The translations under genes were made by a program, and so were the position numbers. A DNA stretch of 15,572 nt, taken from CAVPRW01 sp046727435 [NCBI: bacterium]. GTDB lineage: Bacteria; Tectomicrobia; Entotheonellia; J063. Below are positions 14,252-15,572 of this stretch, piece by piece. The number at the start of each line of letters is the position of its first letter. Positions within the stretch are counted from its first letter, which is position 1. A model generated the notes under the pieces. It saw only the letters and a list, made by a program, of their open reading frames with translations. It searched no databases and was not told where the DNA came from. Location: assembly GCA_046727435.1 (NCBI GenBank), contig JBKPCR010000390.1:1-15572 (forward strand), given 5' to 3'.

Positions 14252-14314
14252 GTGCAAAGTTCAGGGTTCGAAGTGCGAAGTTCGGCGTTCAACATCGAAC
14301 CTTGAACTTCGCAC
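14252..14314. repeat. Imperfect 20-base inverted repeat upstream of ubiE
   Basis: The arms at 14252-14271 and 14295-14314 are reverse complements at 18 of 20 positions, around a 23-base spacer. The spacer itself carries GTGCGAAGTTC (14273-14283), a direct copy of the left-arm motif. The left arm ends five bases before the family-supported ubiE start. It could be a dispersed repeat or a remnant of a miniature mobile element; no target-site duplication was identified. Confidence 0.6.
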
Positions 14315-14326
14315 CTTGATCTTCTT

Positions 14327-15502
14327 TCAAAGGCTGGCTAACGCTTGATCCAGGTCGGCAATGAGATCGTCGGCATCCTCGACTCCGAGCGACATCCGCA
14401 CGAGTTGATCGGTGATGCCGATGGCGGCTCGATCTTCCGAGGTCATCTCGTAATAAGACATCAATGCCGGTTGCTCGATGAGGGTTTCCACGCCTCCCAA
14501 ACTTGGGGCGATGAACGGAATGCTCAGGTGGTCGATAAACGCCGAGGTGGTCTTCAGGTCGCCGTCGATCTCAAAGCTGACGACGCCGCCAAACCCCTTC
14601 ATCTGCTCGCACGCGACTTTGTAATCAGGATGACTCGATAGGCCAGGATAATAGACGCGCCGCACCCGGGGATGCTCCTCCAGGAAGCGAGCGACCGCCA
14701 TCCCGTTCTCGTTCTGCTTATGCAGGCGAAGACCGAGCGTCTTCACGCCGCGTAAGAGTAAATACGCCGTATGCGGATCGGTGATACCGCCCAGCATCGC
14801 CTGCATGTCGCGGATGGCCGAGACCAGGCTGGGCGAGCCCACGACGACGCCAGCCATAAGATCGTTATGGCCGCCCAGGTATTTGGTGGCGCTATGGATG
14901 ACGAGGTCGATGCCGAAATCCAGAGGTCGCTGATTATAGGGTGTCGCAAAGGTGCTGTCGATGGCGATTTTCACCTGATGTTTACGGCCGATCTCTGCCA
15001 GCCTGTCGAGATCCATGACGCGCAGATGCGGGTTGGTGGGCGATTCGGAAAAGAGCAGCCGCGTGGTCGGACGGATCGCGGCCTCGAGGGCCTCATAATT
15101 GCCGGTTTCCACAAAGGTATGCTCGATGCCCAGGCGCTGTAGCAGGGTACGGCAGAACTGCCGCGTGCGCCGATAGCCATCTTCCGTCAGCACCAGGTGA
15201 CTTCCGCGCCCCAGCATGGCCAGCAGCGTCGTGGTAATCGCGCACATGCCGGTCGAAAACAATAACGCCGCCTCTCCACCATCAAGCGCCGCCAACTTGC
15301 GCTCCACCACGCGCTGCGTGGGGTTGCCGTAGCGACCATACTCCTCCCGCTCGAGATGGCCCTCCATGTAGTCGGTCAGCTCATGGCTATCGCGAAACGC
15401 ATACGTGGCGGTCTGAAAGATCGGTGTCGTTACCGCGTTCCCAGCTTTTTCACGTGCCTCGCCAGCGTGCACCGCCTGCGTCGAAAAGCCCTCTTTCTCC
15501 AT
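14327..15502 (-). CDS. metB: Cystathionine gamma-synthase, plant-type (PLP-dependent trans-sulfuration enzyme)
   Basis: 391 residues from ATG 15502. It is a PLP enzyme of the gamma-replacement family, expected to join cysteine to an activated homoserine in methionine synthesis. Seen: YGRYGNPT (55-62), FSTGMCAITTTLLAML, ESPTNPHLRVMD, IDSTFATPYNQ, HSATKYLGGHND with the PLP lysine at 207, and FGGVVSFEIDGD. Where most bacterial members have YGGT/YGGS, this one has GYRRTRQF. That form and the YYPGLSSHP, IAPSLGGVETLIEQP and ALMSYYEM segments closely resemble plant cystathionine gamma-synthase. GAAGG lies nine bases before ATG 15502; ATG 15511 adds three residues but abuts that site. Cystathionine gamma-lyase or O-acetylhomoserine sulfhydrylase activity cannot be excluded. 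Confidence 0.85.
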   Translation of the reverse strand: MEKEGFSTQAVHAGEAREKAGNAVTTPIFQTATYAFRDSHELTDYMEGHLEREEYGRYGNPTQRVVERKLAALDGGEAALLFSTGMCAITTTLLAMLGRGSHLVLTEDGYRRTRQFCRTLLQRLGIEHTFVETGNYEALEAAIRPTTRLLFSESPTNPHLRVMDLDRLAEIGRKHQVKIAIDSTFATPYNQRPLDFGIDLVIHSATKYLGGHNDLMAGVVVGSPSLVSAIRDMQAMLGGITDPHTAYLLLRGVKTLGLRLHKQNENGMAVARFLEEHPRVRRVYYPGLSSHPDYKVACEQMKGFGGVVSFEIDGDLKTTSAFIDHLSIPFIAPSLGGVETLIEQPALMSYYEMTSEDRAAIGITDQLVRMSLGVEDADDLIADLDQALASL

Positions 15503-15547
15503 ACCTGGCATCCTTCTCAGACCCGATCTGTTAGCATCCTGCGTCGC

Positions 15548-15556
15548 ATTAGACCA
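15548..15556 (-). promoter_or_regulatory. Extended -10 promoter candidate for the cystathionine gamma-synthase gene
   Basis: On the minus strand TGGTCTAAT fits TGnTATAAT with one mismatch, about 45 bases before the start codon. The matching -35 region falls at or beyond the window edge, so it cannot be checked. Confidence 0.3.
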
Positions 15557-15572
15557 TCGCCTTCAGCCGTGC

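Noticed and set aside
14252-14314. CRISPR array or attachment site
   Set aside because: Only one inverted pair with a 23-base spacer; no regularly spaced direct repeats, cas genes, integrase or tRNA nearby.

Overview
The window reads as a piece of a GC-rich, Gram-negative (diderm) bacterial chromosome carrying ordinary metabolic and cell-wall genes. Support for a diderm comes from the muropeptide ligase Mpl and meso-DAP chemistry, Sec signal peptides on two envelope proteins, and canonical Shine-Dalgarno/sigma-70 signals. Gene content (split propionyl-CoA carboxylase plus methylmalonyl-CoA mutase, Mpl, a UbiE/MenG methyltransferase, a plant-type cystathionine gamma-synthase) would fit NC10/Methylomirabilota, Nitrospirota or a deltaproteobacterial lineage. 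This is a low-confidence inference and no 16S or other marker is present. There are no tRNA or rRNA genes, CRISPR arrays, transposases or phage genes.

Region 1 (1-5834): the 5' end of clpX runs off the left edge on the minus strand. A ~400-base divergent intergenic region carries a good promoter. It drives a plus-strand operon: acyl/propionyl-CoA carboxylase carboxyltransferase, then biotin carboxylase, a separate biotin carrier protein, and the methylmalonyl-CoA mutase catalytic subunit. Together these convert propionyl-CoA to methylmalonyl-CoA and then to succinyl-CoA. The B12-binding small mutase subunit, the epimerase and the MeaB chaperone are not in the window. The operon is followed by a hairpin and an intrinsic terminator.

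Region 2 (5835-7184): a plus-strand pair with overlapping ends, a zinc-ribbon protein with a very acidic body and an RDD-family membrane protein. The joint function is unknown.

Region 3 (7194-10570, minus strand): a small coiled-coil protein with a strong promoter, then two secreted proteins, a 244-residue Trp-containing protein and a 652-residue FlgT/CsgG-like plus FG-GAP (beta-propeller) protein. None can be assigned a definite function. This is the least explained part of the window.

Region 4 (10757-13512, plus strand): a promoter, a cytoplasmic-looking serine beta-lactamase-fold hydrolase and Mpl, probably a muropeptide recycling pair. The last codons of mpl run into a REP-like palindrome.

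Region 5 (13537-15502, minus strand): a UbiE/MenG methyltransferase and a plant-type cystathionine gamma-synthase. A long imperfect inverted repeat sits between them and overlaps the apparent 5' extension of ubiE. No clearly new defence, mobile or RNA-guided system was found.
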